From NCBI GenBank assembly GCA_019353055.1, contig JABAHL010000001.1, positions 310,001-374,000 of the forward strand: DNA of 64,000 bases. Direction: 5' to 3'. Both the position numbers and the translations under genes were made by a program. This stretch comes from Faucicola osloensis_C. GTDB taxonomy: Bacteria > Pseudomonadota > Gammaproteobacteria > Pseudomonadales > Moraxellaceae. The notes below the pieces were generated by a model that was not told where the DNA came from, ran no database searches, and saw nothing but the letters and a program-made list of their open reading frames with translations. Below are positions 19,220 through 27,951 of this stretch, one piece after another; the first letter of the stretch is position 1; each line of letters starts with the position of its first letter.

Positions 19220-19251
19220 ATAGCGGTGATATAAGTCATCGCTATTTTTTT
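19220..19251 (+). terminator. rho-independent terminator after fasciclin gene
   Basis: Stem ATAGCGGTGA / TCATCGCTAT (one G-U pair), short loop, then seven T. It lies between the fasciclin gene and the next FAD gene, so downstream expression needs read-through or its own promoter. Confidence 0.75.
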
Positions 19252-19284
19252 AACTTTCAAAAATCGTATAGAGCGGGTAAAACT

Positions 19285-20319
19285 ATGAAACGAATTGCCA
19301 TTATCGGTGCAGGATTGGCAGGATTAACTTGTGGTAAAGCATTGCAACAAGCAGGGCACGACGTAGTGATTTTTGAAAAATCCCGTGGCATCGGTGGGCG
19401 ACTAGCAACGCGCCGTGCCGAACCATTTTATTTTGATCATGGTGTTGCCGCGTTTACTGCCAGTGACGACGATTTTCAAGGTTTTGTCAATCAATTACTC
19501 ACTGAAGGGGTGATTGCAGTATGGGCAGTTGACCAAGCTACCCCCGATAACCCCATTGTATCTACCAAACCACACTCTATGCCCAAAGTCTCTGACTGCT
19601 ATTCTGACTACTATGTCGGCATACCCGCCATGAATGCCATTGGTAAACATCTCGCCCGTGGCTTAACTGTGCAGCGCAATACTAGGGTAGCCTCTATCAT
19701 TGACCATCAACCGATTTTTAATAGTTGGGAGTTGTTAAGTGACAAGGGTGAAACATTGGGTCAGTTTGATTGGATTATTTCGGCGATGCCTGTAGAACAA
19801 GCAAAAAGCTTTGCTCAAACATCGCTACATACCAAAGTGTTGAATAAATATGCGCTTATGCCCTGTAGTGTGCTGATGCTGGGATTTGATACACCGCTGG
19901 TTTTAGACTATGATTATGCCAAAATCGAGAGTGAGTATATCGATAAAATTATCGTCAATAGTGCAAAACCCCATCGCGAAGGCGGTTATAGCCTTGTGAT
20001 TCATAGTACCCCAGCATGGACGAATAGACATATTGAGGAAGATAAAACTGCCTGTATCAACCATTTGACACAAGCGGCGAGTCAAATATTGGGTATCGAT
20101 TTATCGACTGCAACACACAAAGACATACACCACTGGCGCTATGCCACAGGCGAAGCGGTTAGGCCCCAATCAGGTGACCACCAGTTAGGCTATCTACTAG
20201 ATAGCGACCAAAACATCGGTGTCTGTGGGGACTGGCTACTTAAGGGTGATGTCGAGTCTGCCTACTTGAGTGGTCAAAAACTGGCAAAAGCGATGATTGA
20301 ATTACTAAAAAGCGAGTAG
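19285..20319 (+). CDS. renalase-like NAD(P)/FAD-dependent oxidoreductase
   Basis: Flavin amine-oxidase-like protein. The N-terminal Rossmann motif 'IAIIGAGLAGLTCGKALQQAG' runs on into 'VVIFEKSRGIGGRLATRR', the family's GG-R-T/ATRR block. 'FYFDHGVAAF' and the C-terminal FAD motif 'IGVCGDWLLKGDVESAYLSGQKLA' also fit small (about 330-aa) bacterial renalase-like enzymes. Substrate unknown. It ends 3 bases before the next SDR gene, so the two are co-transcribed. It lies in the putative TetR regulon island, close to a second, unrelated flavin amine-oxidase-like gene in the convergent operon. Confidence 0.8.
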   Translation: MKRIAIIGAGLAGLTCGKALQQAGHDVVIFEKSRGIGGRLATRRAEPFYFDHGVAAFTASDDDFQGFVNQLLTEGVIAVWAVDQATPDNPIVSTKPHSMPKVSDCYSDYYVGIPAMNAIGKHLARGLTVQRNTRVASIIDHQPIFNSWELLSDKGETLGQFDWIISAMPVEQAKSFAQTSLHTKVLNKYALMPCSVLMLGFDTPLVLDYDYAKIESEYIDKIIVNSAKPHREGGYSLVIHSTPAWTNRHIEEDKTACINHLTQAASQILGIDLSTATHKDIHHWRYATGEAVRPQSGDHQLGYLLDSDQNIGVCGDWLLKGDVESAYLSGQKLAKAMIELLKSE

Positions 20320-20322
20320 CGT

Positions 20323-21054
20323 ATGCAACATATCGCCATATTTGGTGCCTCTGGCGCGATTGGAAAGGCATTTTGTGATTGTTTGGCTATCGCCTATCCA
20401 AATGCCACCATTCATGCCATTGCCAGGAAACCCCCGGCATTTAGCCACCCTCATATCGTCCCTCATCAGCTTGATTTTAATGATGAACTGGCTATCGCCG
20501 CGGTTATCAAAAAGATAAGTAGCACCCAAGCGTTGGACAGTGTTATTGTGACGATTGGGTTATTACATGACGCTAAAATCGACACTCAACCCATCGTGCC
20601 TGAGAAATCGCTGCGTGATATCACAGCCGATCAGCTGCATCAATATTTCCATGTCAATGCGGTATTACCGATGATGATTGCCAAATACGCCTTGCCCGCC
20701 TTAAACAAATCCTCGCAGTCGCTATTTGCCGTATTGTCGGCACGGGTAGGGAGTATTTCGGATAATCGCTTGGGCGGGTGGTATGGTTATCGAATGGCAA
20801 AAGCAAGTTTACATATGGGCATTAAAAATTTAAGCATCGAACTGCAACGAAAAAACCCCAACGCGATTATTGTTGCTTTGCACCCCGGCACGGTAGACAG
20901 TGAGTTATCCAGACCCTTTCAAAAAAATGTGGCAGAAGGTAAATTATTTACCCCAGCGTTCTCAGCACAAAGTTTACTTAAGGTTTTGCATCAGCTCACC
21001 CCCAAAGACTCGGGCAAAATTTGGGCTTGGGACGGCAAAGAAATCATGCCTTAA
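20323..21054 (+). CDS. short-chain dehydrogenase/reductase (CsgA-like SDR)
   Basis: NAD(P)-dependent SDR. The cofactor motif is 'FGASGAIGKAF' (residues 6-16). The active-site Tyr-x-x-x-Lys is in 'WYGYRMAKASLHM', and 'VALHPGTVDSELSRPF' is the typical PG-x-V-x-T/S block. The 'C-factor-like' wording (FAVLSARVGSISDNRLGGWYGYRMAKA) resembles C-signal/CsgA-type SDRs. Substrate unknown. It begins directly after the renalase-like gene with GAG before the ATG and converges with the DUF2177 gene. Confidence 0.82.
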   Translation: MQHIAIFGASGAIGKAFCDCLAIAYPNATIHAIARKPPAFSHPHIVPHQLDFNDELAIAAVIKKISSTQALDSVIVTIGLLHDAKIDTQPIVPEKSLRDITADQLHQYFHVNAVLPMMIAKYALPALNKSSQSLFAVLSARVGSISDNRLGGWYGYRMAKASLHMGIKNLSIELQRKNPNAIIVALHPGTVDSELSRPFQKNVAEGKLFTPAFSAQSLLKVLHQLTPKDSGKIWAWDGKEIMP

Positions 21055-21116
21055 ATCCGCCTTAAAATTGTGCCTTAGCCTTGTATTAGGGTTGTAGTTG
21101 GGTACCTAGCTTAAGG

Positions 21117-21533
21117 CTAATCCACCAACCAGTTTTTGTAGATGACGCCCACAATCACGCAAGTTAGTCCTGTGACCAAGCCGCCCCAAATGAAATCAAC
21201 CAGTGCCGCAGTTTTATCATAACCTTTAAGTAATGCTAAGCTTGTAAAATCATACGTCCCATATGCCATCAGCCCAATGACCACCCCATATCCTGCCAAT
21301 ACTGCCAATGATGCGTGAGCTTTTAGCTGCGGGTAGATGACTAACACGCAAAGCGCAAAAACATAAAATAGATAAAACACGCCTGCTGCCGTCATATTGG
21401 GTGATTCACTGAGTAGATGTCCAATGCGCGGTGCATAAAAGCGTTGGGTCATGGTTTTAAGCCATACGGCATCAATACCCAAAAATACCATGACGGCGAT
21501 CAGATATACCCACAGATAGTTTAATGGTGCCAT
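21117..21533 (-). CDS. DUF2177 family membrane protein
   Basis: Small integral membrane protein with four hydrophobic segments. It has the family features 'GIDAVWLKTMTQRFYAPRIGHLL' and 'VIGLMAYGTYDFTSLALLKGYDKTAALVDFIWGGLVTG'. The start is placed at the ATG preceded by AAGGATTTAGCA, which removes an 11-residue upstream extension. Last gene of the SDR / flavoprotein / DUF1365 / cfa / DUF2177 operon. DUF2177 genes recur beside such cfa clusters in proteobacteria; function unknown. Confidence 0.82.
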   Translation of the reverse strand: MAPLNYLWVYLIAVMVFLGIDAVWLKTMTQRFYAPRIGHLLSESPNMTAAGVFYLFYVFALCVLVIYPQLKAHASLAVLAGYGVVIGLMAYGTYDFTSLALLKGYDKTAALVDFIWGGLVTGLTCVIVGVIYKNWLVD

Positions 21534-21590
21534 TGCTAAATCCTTGTGTCCTGTATTAATTGTCATGAACCCGTTGCCGCGCGAATTGGG

Positions 21591-23075
21591 TTAACGGTAC
21601 TGGGCTTTTTCAAGGCGTACTTGCACCACGCCAATGGTTTTTTCCAAAAATCCGGCTTCACAGTACGCAAAATAAAAATGCCACAAACGCATAAACGCAT
21701 CGTCATAGCCGAGTGCCTTGAGCTGCGGTAGCGCCTGCATAAAGTTATAGCGCCAATCAATCAAGGTACGGGCATAGTCATAGCCATAATCAACCAGTGA
21801 CGTTACTTGCATATCGGTATGGTCACGCGCTTGGCTGAGAATTTCACTGTTAGACAATAAACACCCCCCTGGGAAAACATGGGTTTGGATAAAATCCACA
21901 CCATGCAAATATTTTTGATAACCTCGGTCATTAAAAGTAATCGCTTGTAATACCATCAGCCCATTATCTTTGAGCAGTCGATTACACTGGGCAAAAAAAT
22001 CTGGCAAATATTCATGACCCACCGCTTCAATCATCTCAATACTGACCAGCTTGTCATACTTGCCGCTAAGCTCACGATAATCTTGTTTTAGCAGGGTGAT
22101 TTTGTCGGTTAGATTGGCAGCGGCAATGCGGCGTTTGGCTTCTTCATACTGCGCGTCTGAGATAGTTGTAGTGGTGACACGGCAGCCATATTGGGTGGCG
22201 GCATAAATAGCAAACCCACCCCAGCCCGTGCCGATTTCAATAACATGGTCGTCAGCTGTTAACTCAGCTAATTCACAAATTTTTGCCAACTTGTGGGTTT
22301 GTGCTGCCGCCAAGCTTGATGAGGGTGTCGGATAAATTGCCGATGAATACATCATGCGCTCGTCCAAAAATAATGCATACATCGCATTACCAATATCATA
22401 ATGGGCTAAAATATTGGATTTGGCGTTGCGTTTATCATTATGCCGATTGCGGTGTTGGCGGTGTTCCCAGCGTTTGGTCAAATTGGCAAATTTGGCTTCG
22501 ATGGTATTGACGAGGGTCAAATTGCGGGCAATCAAGCGTAAAAATGCTGTTAAATCATCGGCTTGCCATAAACCATCAATATAATCATCAGCAAAAGCAA
22601 TCGAACCGCCTGTTAATAGGTGTTGATACACCTTTGGTGAATGGATGGTGAGTGTCACTGCCAAAGGATGATTGCCAATTTGTTCCCCTAGCGTTTGTTG
22701 TGTATCGCTCACTGGCGACTGTGTTACAGGCTCAGTATTCATCACCCTAACACCGAAGGTTTTATGAGTCGCTACCTTACTCGCTATCTTAGTCGCTACA
22801 TTGTCAGACTGATGAAAGGTTTCAATCACGGTTAGATGACCCTGTTTGAGCTTTGATAGCAATAAAAATATTATTTGCCGTGCCGCTTTTGGCGCACTTT
22901 GTTGAACGGGCGTGAGCAGATGTTCAACAATTGGGTAGGGTAGGCAATCCGTAAGCGAGCGCCGCTTGGCTAAATCGGATTGACGGCGTTTCACCAAGGT
23001 CTCCTTACCTTTTGATAGGTGATTTGACGGGTGAGAAGTTGCAGTGTTTTTAGCCTCTAAAGAAGACGGTGTCAT
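21591..23075 (-). CDS. cyclopropane-fatty-acyl-phospholipid synthase family methyltransferase
   Basis: SAM-dependent enzyme that methylates the double bond of unsaturated phospholipid acyl chains. The SAM motif 'HVIEIGTGWGGFAIYAA' lies at residues about 277-293. Family blocks 'NILAHYDIGNAMYALFLDERMMYSSAIY', 'ISDAQYEEAKRRI', 'SIEMIEAVGHEYLPDFF' and 'FIQTHVFPGGCLLS' are present. The start is the ATG after GGGAATTGACT. About 110 N-terminal residues precede the usual domain, so it is longer (494 aa) than E. coli Cfa (382 aa). Within this operon type (SDR, amine oxidase-like, DUF1365) the enzyme may make modified fatty acids other than simple cyclopropanes; that is inference. Probably membrane-associated. 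Confidence 0.88.
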   Translation of the reverse strand: MTPSSLEAKNTATSHPSNHLSKGKETLVKRRQSDLAKRRSLTDCLPYPIVEHLLTPVQQSAPKAARQIIFLLLSKLKQGHLTVIETFHQSDNVATKIASKVATHKTFGVRVMNTEPVTQSPVSDTQQTLGEQIGNHPLAVTLTIHSPKVYQHLLTGGSIAFADDYIDGLWQADDLTAFLRLIARNLTLVNTIEAKFANLTKRWEHRQHRNRHNDKRNAKSNILAHYDIGNAMYALFLDERMMYSSAIYPTPSSSLAAAQTHKLAKICELAELTADDHVIEIGTGWGGFAIYAATQYGCRVTTTTISDAQYEEAKRRIAAANLTDKITLLKQDYRELSGKYDKLVSIEMIEAVGHEYLPDFFAQCNRLLKDNGLMVLQAITFNDRGYQKYLHGVDFIQTHVFPGGCLLSNSEILSQARDHTDMQVTSLVDYGYDYARTLIDWRYNFMQALPQLKALGYDDAFMRLWHFYFAYCEAGFLEKTIGVVQVRLEKAQYR

Positions 23076-23104
23076 AGTCAATTCCCATAAAAAATTTCAG
23101 TTAA

Positions 23105-24043
23105 CTATTGGGGTAAACGTTGGTTATAAGCTTGATAAGGCACACGTTTTAGCACGTATAATTTAACAGCCTGCCAGTAAATTCGCAGTAGCGATGTGGC
23201 ACTCATCCAGGGTCGGCGCTTAATCGCCGTTATCACTGAAGCCTCGTCCAATTGAACGCCTTTAAGACTTACGCCTGCGTTAAACACTTTGCCGCGGCTA
23301 TCTGTCAGCCCAATATCAATCACAACATCAAAGCCATTTTGCTCAGGATTGTCATTTGCCGATGCATAGCGTTTAGGGTGAACCTCAACACGCCAATGAT
23401 ATTGCTGATTCATAGGATTAAAAGGCGATACATGAAAGCCTTTGTCATGTTGGTACAAGGTCTTTTCACCTGTGAGTAAAAAACCATAGTAATGGCGTTT
23501 ATTCCAAGGGGTGTTAGAGACTTCTGCCAAAAAATGGCTGGGCTGGTGGTTCTCATCAAAGCCAATATAAAAATTAACCGGGCTAAAATACCAACCCATA
23601 TTACGTAACACGACCAAAGCCACCACCTCGCCAGTCGGCTGACTGCCAGTCAATTGCTGCCAAGTTTGTTGGGCTTTGACCAATAAACTAGCCGATGGCG
23701 CAGGTTGTCCTACCGAAGCGGTTAGACGGTTGTCTAAAGAGGCGTCTAATCGATTGACAGCAAAATAATCTGCTTGATGGAATTGATAAAGCGCCCAATG
23801 GTGCTGTGATAGCAGAGGGATCTTCAATGATTGTTGCAGCGATTTTTTCAGCCATTTTTTCAGCCATTTGGGCAACCATGTTGGTATATCATTGGCGCCA
23901 ATATTGACCTTAGGTAATGGATTGTCCGCTAGCTTGGTTAAATTGACCGCCCAAAACCGATAGGGGTAATGAAATTCATGACGGGTAGGGATTTGTCTGG
24001 CATGCCAAGTCACACCTTGCAGGATTTGATGGGCAAATGTCAT
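23105..24043 (-). CDS. DUF1365 family protein
   Basis: Characteristic DUF1365 features are present: N-terminal 'GVTWHARQIPTRHEFHYPYRFWAVNL', 'VALVVLRNMGWYFSPVNFYIGFD', 'HYYGFLLTGEKTLYQHDKGFHVSPFNPMNQQYHWRV', and the C-terminal 'MSATSLLRIYWQAVKLYVLKRVPYQAYN'. The last is the usual helix-rich end with possible membrane contact. The family nearly always sits between a flavin amine-oxidase-like gene and a cfa-type gene, as here; its reaction is not established. The gene starts a few bases after the flavoprotein stop, with AAAGG upstream of the ATG. Confidence 0.87.
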   Translation of the reverse strand: MTFAHQILQGVTWHARQIPTRHEFHYPYRFWAVNLTKLADNPLPKVNIGANDIPTWLPKWLKKWLKKSLQQSLKIPLLSQHHWALYQFHQADYFAVNRLDASLDNRLTASVGQPAPSASLLVKAQQTWQQLTGSQPTGEVVALVVLRNMGWYFSPVNFYIGFDENHQPSHFLAEVSNTPWNKRHYYGFLLTGEKTLYQHDKGFHVSPFNPMNQQYHWRVEVHPKRYASANDNPEQNGFDVVIDIGLTDSRGKVFNAGVSLKGVQLDEASVITAIKRRPWMSATSLLRIYWQAVKLYVLKRVPYQAYNQRLPQ

Positions 24044-24049
24044 GATGAT

Positions 24050-25726
24050 TTACCTTTGAGGGGTGTTACACAAACCATCATGCGCTAGGTTTTGGCAAAA
24101 CGCATGGTTGGTCGTGGCGGTTACTTGCCGTCGTTGCACCACCGCGAGTTTTTTGTCAGCGTGGCTTGGTAACTTTGATACGGTAAATTTTACCGACGGT
24201 TTGCTTGGCTTAGACAGCCGTTTGATTTGTGCAGCGGTTGTGGCAGCTGTAGTATTGGTAGTGAGCAAAATGTCGATATTCACCCCCAAACTTTGGCATA
24301 CCCGCAAGCCACTTTTTACCCCATCTTCATGAAACCCATTAAACCAATAAGCACCACAAAAATGGGTATGCCGCTTCGCTGAAATTTCATGCCAGCGTTT
24401 TTGGGCATCGGTCATTTTGTTGTCATATACAGGGTGGCGATAATCCACACGTTTGATGACATGCGCCTCATTAATCGGCGTATTAAGCGTCACCAAATAG
24501 TTATGTTTTGCCGTCAATCGCTCAAGGATATTCATGTGATACGTCAATATAGGTTTTTGGTCAGCCACGCGCGCGGTGGGTTTATCTATTGCGTAATTCC
24601 AACTTGCCCAAGCCAGCGGTTTTTTGGGTAGAACTTGGGTGTCAGTATGCAAAACCGCTTCGTTATCGGTATACTCAAAAGCCCCTAAAATAGCCGATTC
24701 AGTCTCAGTGATATCAGCTAGTAGACGTCTTGCTACATCGGCATGGCAAGCAAATACAACGTCATCAAACACTTGGGTTTGACGCTTACCCTGATGAATA
24801 AATTCAATGCTAACGCCATCCTTGCCACGCGTGACCGATTGCACTGGGGTATTGATATACAGGGTTGTACCTGCTGCAGCGAGCCGAGTGATTAAGGCAT
24901 TGACGTATTGCTTTGAGCCGCCCACCAAGGTAAACCACTGTGGGCGATTGACCACATCTAGCAGACCATGATTATCAAAAAACTGGACAAAAAAGAGTAG
25001 GGGAAAACGCTTGGCGTCATCCATTCCCATCGACCATATCGCTGACACCATCGGCACCAAGTAGTTGGTTTTAAACAACTCGCCATAGTCATGACTGTCT
25101 AAATAATCCCCGAGTGTTTGCTGGCTTAAAGCTGCTTGCTGCATTTTATCGGCTTGGCGAAAATTTGCTAATAGTGATTTGGTCTCGCGATTAAAGCGTA
25201 AAATCTGCTGAACAAATTGCCAAAATCGAGGGCTTAGCACATGGCGACGCTGAGAAAACAGACTATTTAAAGTGTGACCATTGTATTCAAAATTAATATA
25301 AGTATTTTTAACTGAAAAACTCATTTCAGCTTTTTGAAATGGCACATTGAGTTCATCAAGCAGGCGAATAAAATTGGGGTAAGTACGCTCATTAAATACA
25401 ATAAACCCTGTATCAATGGCGACTTTTTCCGTTGATGGTCTAAACGGGTTGTTAAAAAAAGGATTGTCAAAAAGTGAGCGCTCGGTAACGCTGACATCCA
25501 ATGTATTGACATGCCCGCCTAGATAATCATTGCTTTCAAACATCGTCACAGCATGACTGTCTTTGAGATAATACGCACATGTTAGCCCTGATACCCCACT
25601 GCCAATGATGGCAATTTTTGGTGCGGTAATAGTTGGCTTAGTAGGCTTGGCTACTATAGGATTAGCCACTAAAGTCTTGGGGACTGTGTGAGTAGCGTGC
25701 GGGGATTTTTTTGTAAACACTGCCAT
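24050..25726 (-). CDS. flavin amine-oxidase-like FAD-dependent oxidoreductase
   Basis: A Rossmann FAD motif 'IAIIGSGVSGLTCAYYLKDS' begins near residue 38. It continues into 'VTMFESNDYLGGHVNTL', with 'DTGFIVFNERTYPNFIRLLDELNVPFQKAEMSFS', typical of the amine-oxidase-like proteins found with DUF1365 and cfa genes. A second conserved block is 'FCGAYWFNGFHEDGVKSGLRVCQSLG'. The last about 80 residues (Thr/Ala/Lys-rich) extend beyond the usual domain. It probably oxidises a fatty-acyl or related lipid substrate for the neighbouring methyltransferase (inference from context). The gene lies 42 bases after the SDR stop; AAAGGT precedes the ATG. Confidence 0.85.
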   Translation of the reverse strand: MAVFTKKSPHATHTVPKTLVANPIVAKPTKPTITAPKIAIIGSGVSGLTCAYYLKDSHAVTMFESNDYLGGHVNTLDVSVTERSLFDNPFFNNPFRPSTEKVAIDTGFIVFNERTYPNFIRLLDELNVPFQKAEMSFSVKNTYINFEYNGHTLNSLFSQRRHVLSPRFWQFVQQILRFNRETKSLLANFRQADKMQQAALSQQTLGDYLDSHDYGELFKTNYLVPMVSAIWSMGMDDAKRFPLLFFVQFFDNHGLLDVVNRPQWFTLVGGSKQYVNALITRLAAAGTTLYINTPVQSVTRGKDGVSIEFIHQGKRQTQVFDDVVFACHADVARRLLADITETESAILGAFEYTDNEAVLHTDTQVLPKKPLAWASWNYAIDKPTARVADQKPILTYHMNILERLTAKHNYLVTLNTPINEAHVIKRVDYRHPVYDNKMTDAQKRWHEISAKRHTHFCGAYWFNGFHEDGVKSGLRVCQSLGVNIDILLTTNTTAATTAAQIKRLSKPSKPSVKFTVSKLPSHADKKLAVVQRRQVTATTNHAFCQNLAHDGLCNTPQR

Positions 25727-25768
25727 GTGCGGCTATACCTTTAAAGCCAAGTCAAATAAGTCAAATGA

Positions 25769-26518
25769 TTAAGTTGTATGAGAAAGTTTTGAGCCCACAA
25801 AATGCCATATTGCATCAGGTAACTGCGCCAACAGCTTTAAGGGCTGTACCAATGTCTGCGGGAATTCAATAACATTATCATCATTGGCAATCCCTTGTTG
25901 AATGGCTTGGCTGGCTTGCTGTACGGTTTGCAAAAAAGGCATTGGAAAGTCGTTCTGCAGCGTCATCGGCGTTTTGACAAAGCCCGGTACTACCAAAGCC
26001 ACTTTGACCCCATAAGGTTGCAGGCTCATTTGCAAGGTTTTGCTCAGATAATGGATTGCCGCTTTTGAACTACCATACCCCTCTGCACGCACAAAGGGCA
26101 CCAAAGCTGAAGCCGAGCCGACGGTGACAATTTTACCTTTAGTTGCCTTGAGGGCGGGTAGTAGCGCTTCGATGGCATGCACCAACGAGCCGTAATTTGC
26201 GTTCATCACCCTCATGATAGACCGCGAATCAAAGTTTGGCATGTCAATGTATTCGCAAATACCTGCTGCCGCGATGAATAAATCCAGCGTTTTAATGTCG
26301 CTAAATGCTTGCATCACGGCATCATACTCGGTCAAGTCAAGCTGAATCGTTTTTGCACCCATCGCTGCCAACGTGTACAAAACATCCCTGTTTCGCCCCA
26401 CCGTATACACCTCATGCCCTTGGCTTAGATAATCCATCGCCAACTGTAAACCGATGCCTGAGGTTGCACCTGTAATGACGATAGATAATGGCTTTGAGGA
26501 ATTGGGGGCGGGCATCAT
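25769..26518 (-). CDS. short-chain dehydrogenase/reductase, first gene of the cfa operon
   Basis: SDR with cofactor motif 'ITGATSGIGLQLA' (residues about 15-27), 'AAAGICEYIDM', catalytic 'GSASALVPFVRAEGYGSSKAAIHYLSK' (Ser, Tyr, Lys) and 'VVPGFVKTPMT'. 249 aa is normal length. It is the promoter-proximal gene of a five-gene minus-strand operon ending in DUF2177. The divergent neighbour is a TetR-family regulator, and the intergenic region carries the TATACT-N4-AGTATA palindrome about 90 bases from this start. Weak Shine-Dalgarno (GAG). Two adjacent ATG codons; either could start. Confidence 0.85.
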   Translation of the reverse strand: MMPAPNSSKPLSIVITGATSGIGLQLAMDYLSQGHEVYTVGRNRDVLYTLAAMGAKTIQLDLTEYDAVMQAFSDIKTLDLFIAAAGICEYIDMPNFDSRSIMRVMNANYGSLVHAIEALLPALKATKGKIVTVGSASALVPFVRAEGYGSSKAAIHYLSKTLQMSLQPYGVKVALVVPGFVKTPMTLQNDFPMPFLQTVQQASQAIQQGIANDDNVIEFPQTLVQPLKLLAQLPDAIWHFVGSKLSHTT

Positions 26519-26603
26519 AGCGACTCAATATAACAACTCAATACAAAATTTTGAAAACGGCTTACCACATACTATAAAAGAGTAGCGGATGGTTGGCAAT
26601 AGG

Positions 26604-26625
26604 TTTTATACTATTTAGTATAAAA
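26604..26625. promoter_or_regulatory. TATACT-N4-AGTATA palindrome between cfa operon and tetR
   Basis: Core TATACT-ATTT-AGTATA (26607-26622), extended by TTT/AAA on the two sides and followed by AATATA. It matches the palindrome in the fasciclin promoter region (18491-18512) with one difference in the loop. It lies between the divergent SDR and TetR genes, where an autoregulated TetR operator is expected. Further AGTAT half-sites occur at 26655 and 26676. Confidence 0.7.
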
Positions 26626-26738
26626 ATATAATTACTGGTATATAATCAAATAATAAGTATCATAAAAACATTTGTAGTATAATATTAGCTAAATTTTAAC
26701 CTCATAAATATTAGAAACCTGAACATTAGAAACTTGTG

Positions 26739-27338
26739 ATGAAAAAGTTAACGTTTAAACAGCGAATGATGCTAGAGCGTGAGTCGCTGATTATTGAGAC
26801 AGTCAACCATTTGTTAGCCACTAAAGGCTATGACGCGATGACCGTTGATGAAATTGCTGATACGGTAGGCATTGCCAAGGCGTCATTGTATCGACATTTT
26901 CCCAGTAAAGAAGCGCTAGGCATGGCGGCGTTGGTTGATATCATGCACAAAGCGCTTGAGGTCATCAATCAGCTAAACGCGACCGACCAAACCGCCATCG
27001 ATAAGCTAAAAGCGCTGACACAGTGGGCGATGCGATTAAAACTGGCGCAAAAAATGCCAAATCTGCCGAGTGAGAACTCCCAGCTGCGCGAGCTGCTAAT
27101 TGCCAATGACGATTACACCAACAACTTGGTCATGTTGTCAGATAGCATCGGTGAATGGATTGAGCAAGCGCAAGCAGAGGGCAAGTTGCAAAGCAACATA
27201 CCAGGACTGGCAATTTTATATACCTTATATGCCAGAGCTTGTGACCCTGTACTGGGGTTTTTACGCTCGTCGCAGCTGTATGACGATGATGAGATTATCG
27301 CTATCGTGACCCGCACGTGTTTTGAAGGGCTAACCTAA
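26739..27338 (+). CDS. TetR/AcrR family transcriptional regulator
   Basis: N-terminal TetR HTH: 'IIETVNHLLATKGYDAMTVDEIADTVGIAKASLYRHFPSKEALGMAAL' (residues about 18-65) has the typical 'ASLYRHF-SKE' recognition helix. The C-terminal ligand domain (about 130 aa) ends 'YARACDPVLGFLRSSQLYDDDEIIAIVTRTCFEGL'. The ATG at 26739 is preferred over the adjacent GTG. Divergent from the SDR/cfa operon. Likely repressor of that operon and of itself through the intergenic palindrome, and probably of the fasciclin promoter, which carries the same site. The inducer is unknown; a fatty-acid or oxidised-lipid ligand would fit the target genes (inference). Confidence 0.88.
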   Translation: MKKLTFKQRMMLERESLIIETVNHLLATKGYDAMTVDEIADTVGIAKASLYRHFPSKEALGMAALVDIMHKALEVINQLNATDQTAIDKLKALTQWAMRLKLAQKMPNLPSENSQLRELLIANDDYTNNLVMLSDSIGEWIEQAQAEGKLQSNIPGLAILYTLYARACDPVLGFLRSSQLYDDDEIIAIVTRTCFEGLT

Positions 27339-27408
27339 ATTCAGCGAACGCAGACCACTAAAAATAGACAGCTAAAACCCCAAGACAGCGTAGAAAAAGT
27401 AGAAAAGT

Positions 27409-27711
27409 ATGAGTAATTTTGTCATTCATCGTGAGCATGGCATTAGTAAAGCGCAAGCTTTTAAGATAACCGAAGACTGGATTGTCTCAGCAGAAAAAGA
27501 CTATAAAATGCATTGCGATGTAGTGCGCAGTGATGAGCAAATACGCGTCAATTTTTCTCGTGCCGGTGTGACAGGTACGTTAACAGTGGATGATAAAGTA
27601 TTTGATATGCAAGCAAAGCTTGGGTTTTTATTTAAAAGTTTTTTACCGCTGATAGAAAAGACAGTGAATCAAAATCTTGATAACGCATTGCAAGCTGTAA
27701 AAGACCGTTAG
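27409..27711 (+). CDS. polyhydroxyalkanoic acid system family protein
   Basis: A 100-aa protein matching the small PHA-system family (PF09650 type). Landmarks are 'VIHREHGISKAQAFKITEDWI', a central beta section with 'VNFSRAGVTGTLTVDDKVFDMQAKLGFLFKSFLPLIEKTVNQNLD', and a helical end. These proteins are annotated from PHA granule contexts, but no PHA synthase gene is visible here, so the role is open. It lies 70 bases after tetR on the same strand and could be co-transcribed. GAAAAGT precedes the ATG. Confidence 0.75.
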   Translation: MSNFVIHREHGISKAQAFKITEDWIVSAEKDYKMHCDVVRSDEQIRVNFSRAGVTGTLTVDDKVFDMQAKLGFLFKSFLPLIEKTVNQNLDNALQAVKDR

Positions 27712-27767
27712 CAGATACAGTGAGGTTTGAGTAGCAGTTAGAGTTTAGTTTGAATTATTTTATTTAA

Positions 27768-27783
27768 CATAATATACATTATG
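27768..27783. promoter_or_regulatory. CATAAT-N4-ATTATG palindrome upstream of BASS-like transporter
   Basis: Perfect 6-4-6 palindrome (CATAAT ATAC ATTATG) in the 240-base gap before the transporter gene. It could be an operator or a promoter element. It differs from the TATACT-type palindrome, so a different factor is expected. Confidence 0.3.
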
Positions 27784-27951
27784 CGAAATAAAAGCTATCG
27801 GCGTTAAAAATGAGATGTATGGCACTGTGATTAATTTAATGATGAAATGACAATTAGCAGCAAAACCATTTGCATTTATCAATCAATAATGAGTAGTATG
27901 CTCACTCAATTATTTATCGTTTGTTTACATTAGAATCGCCAAGGATTTATC

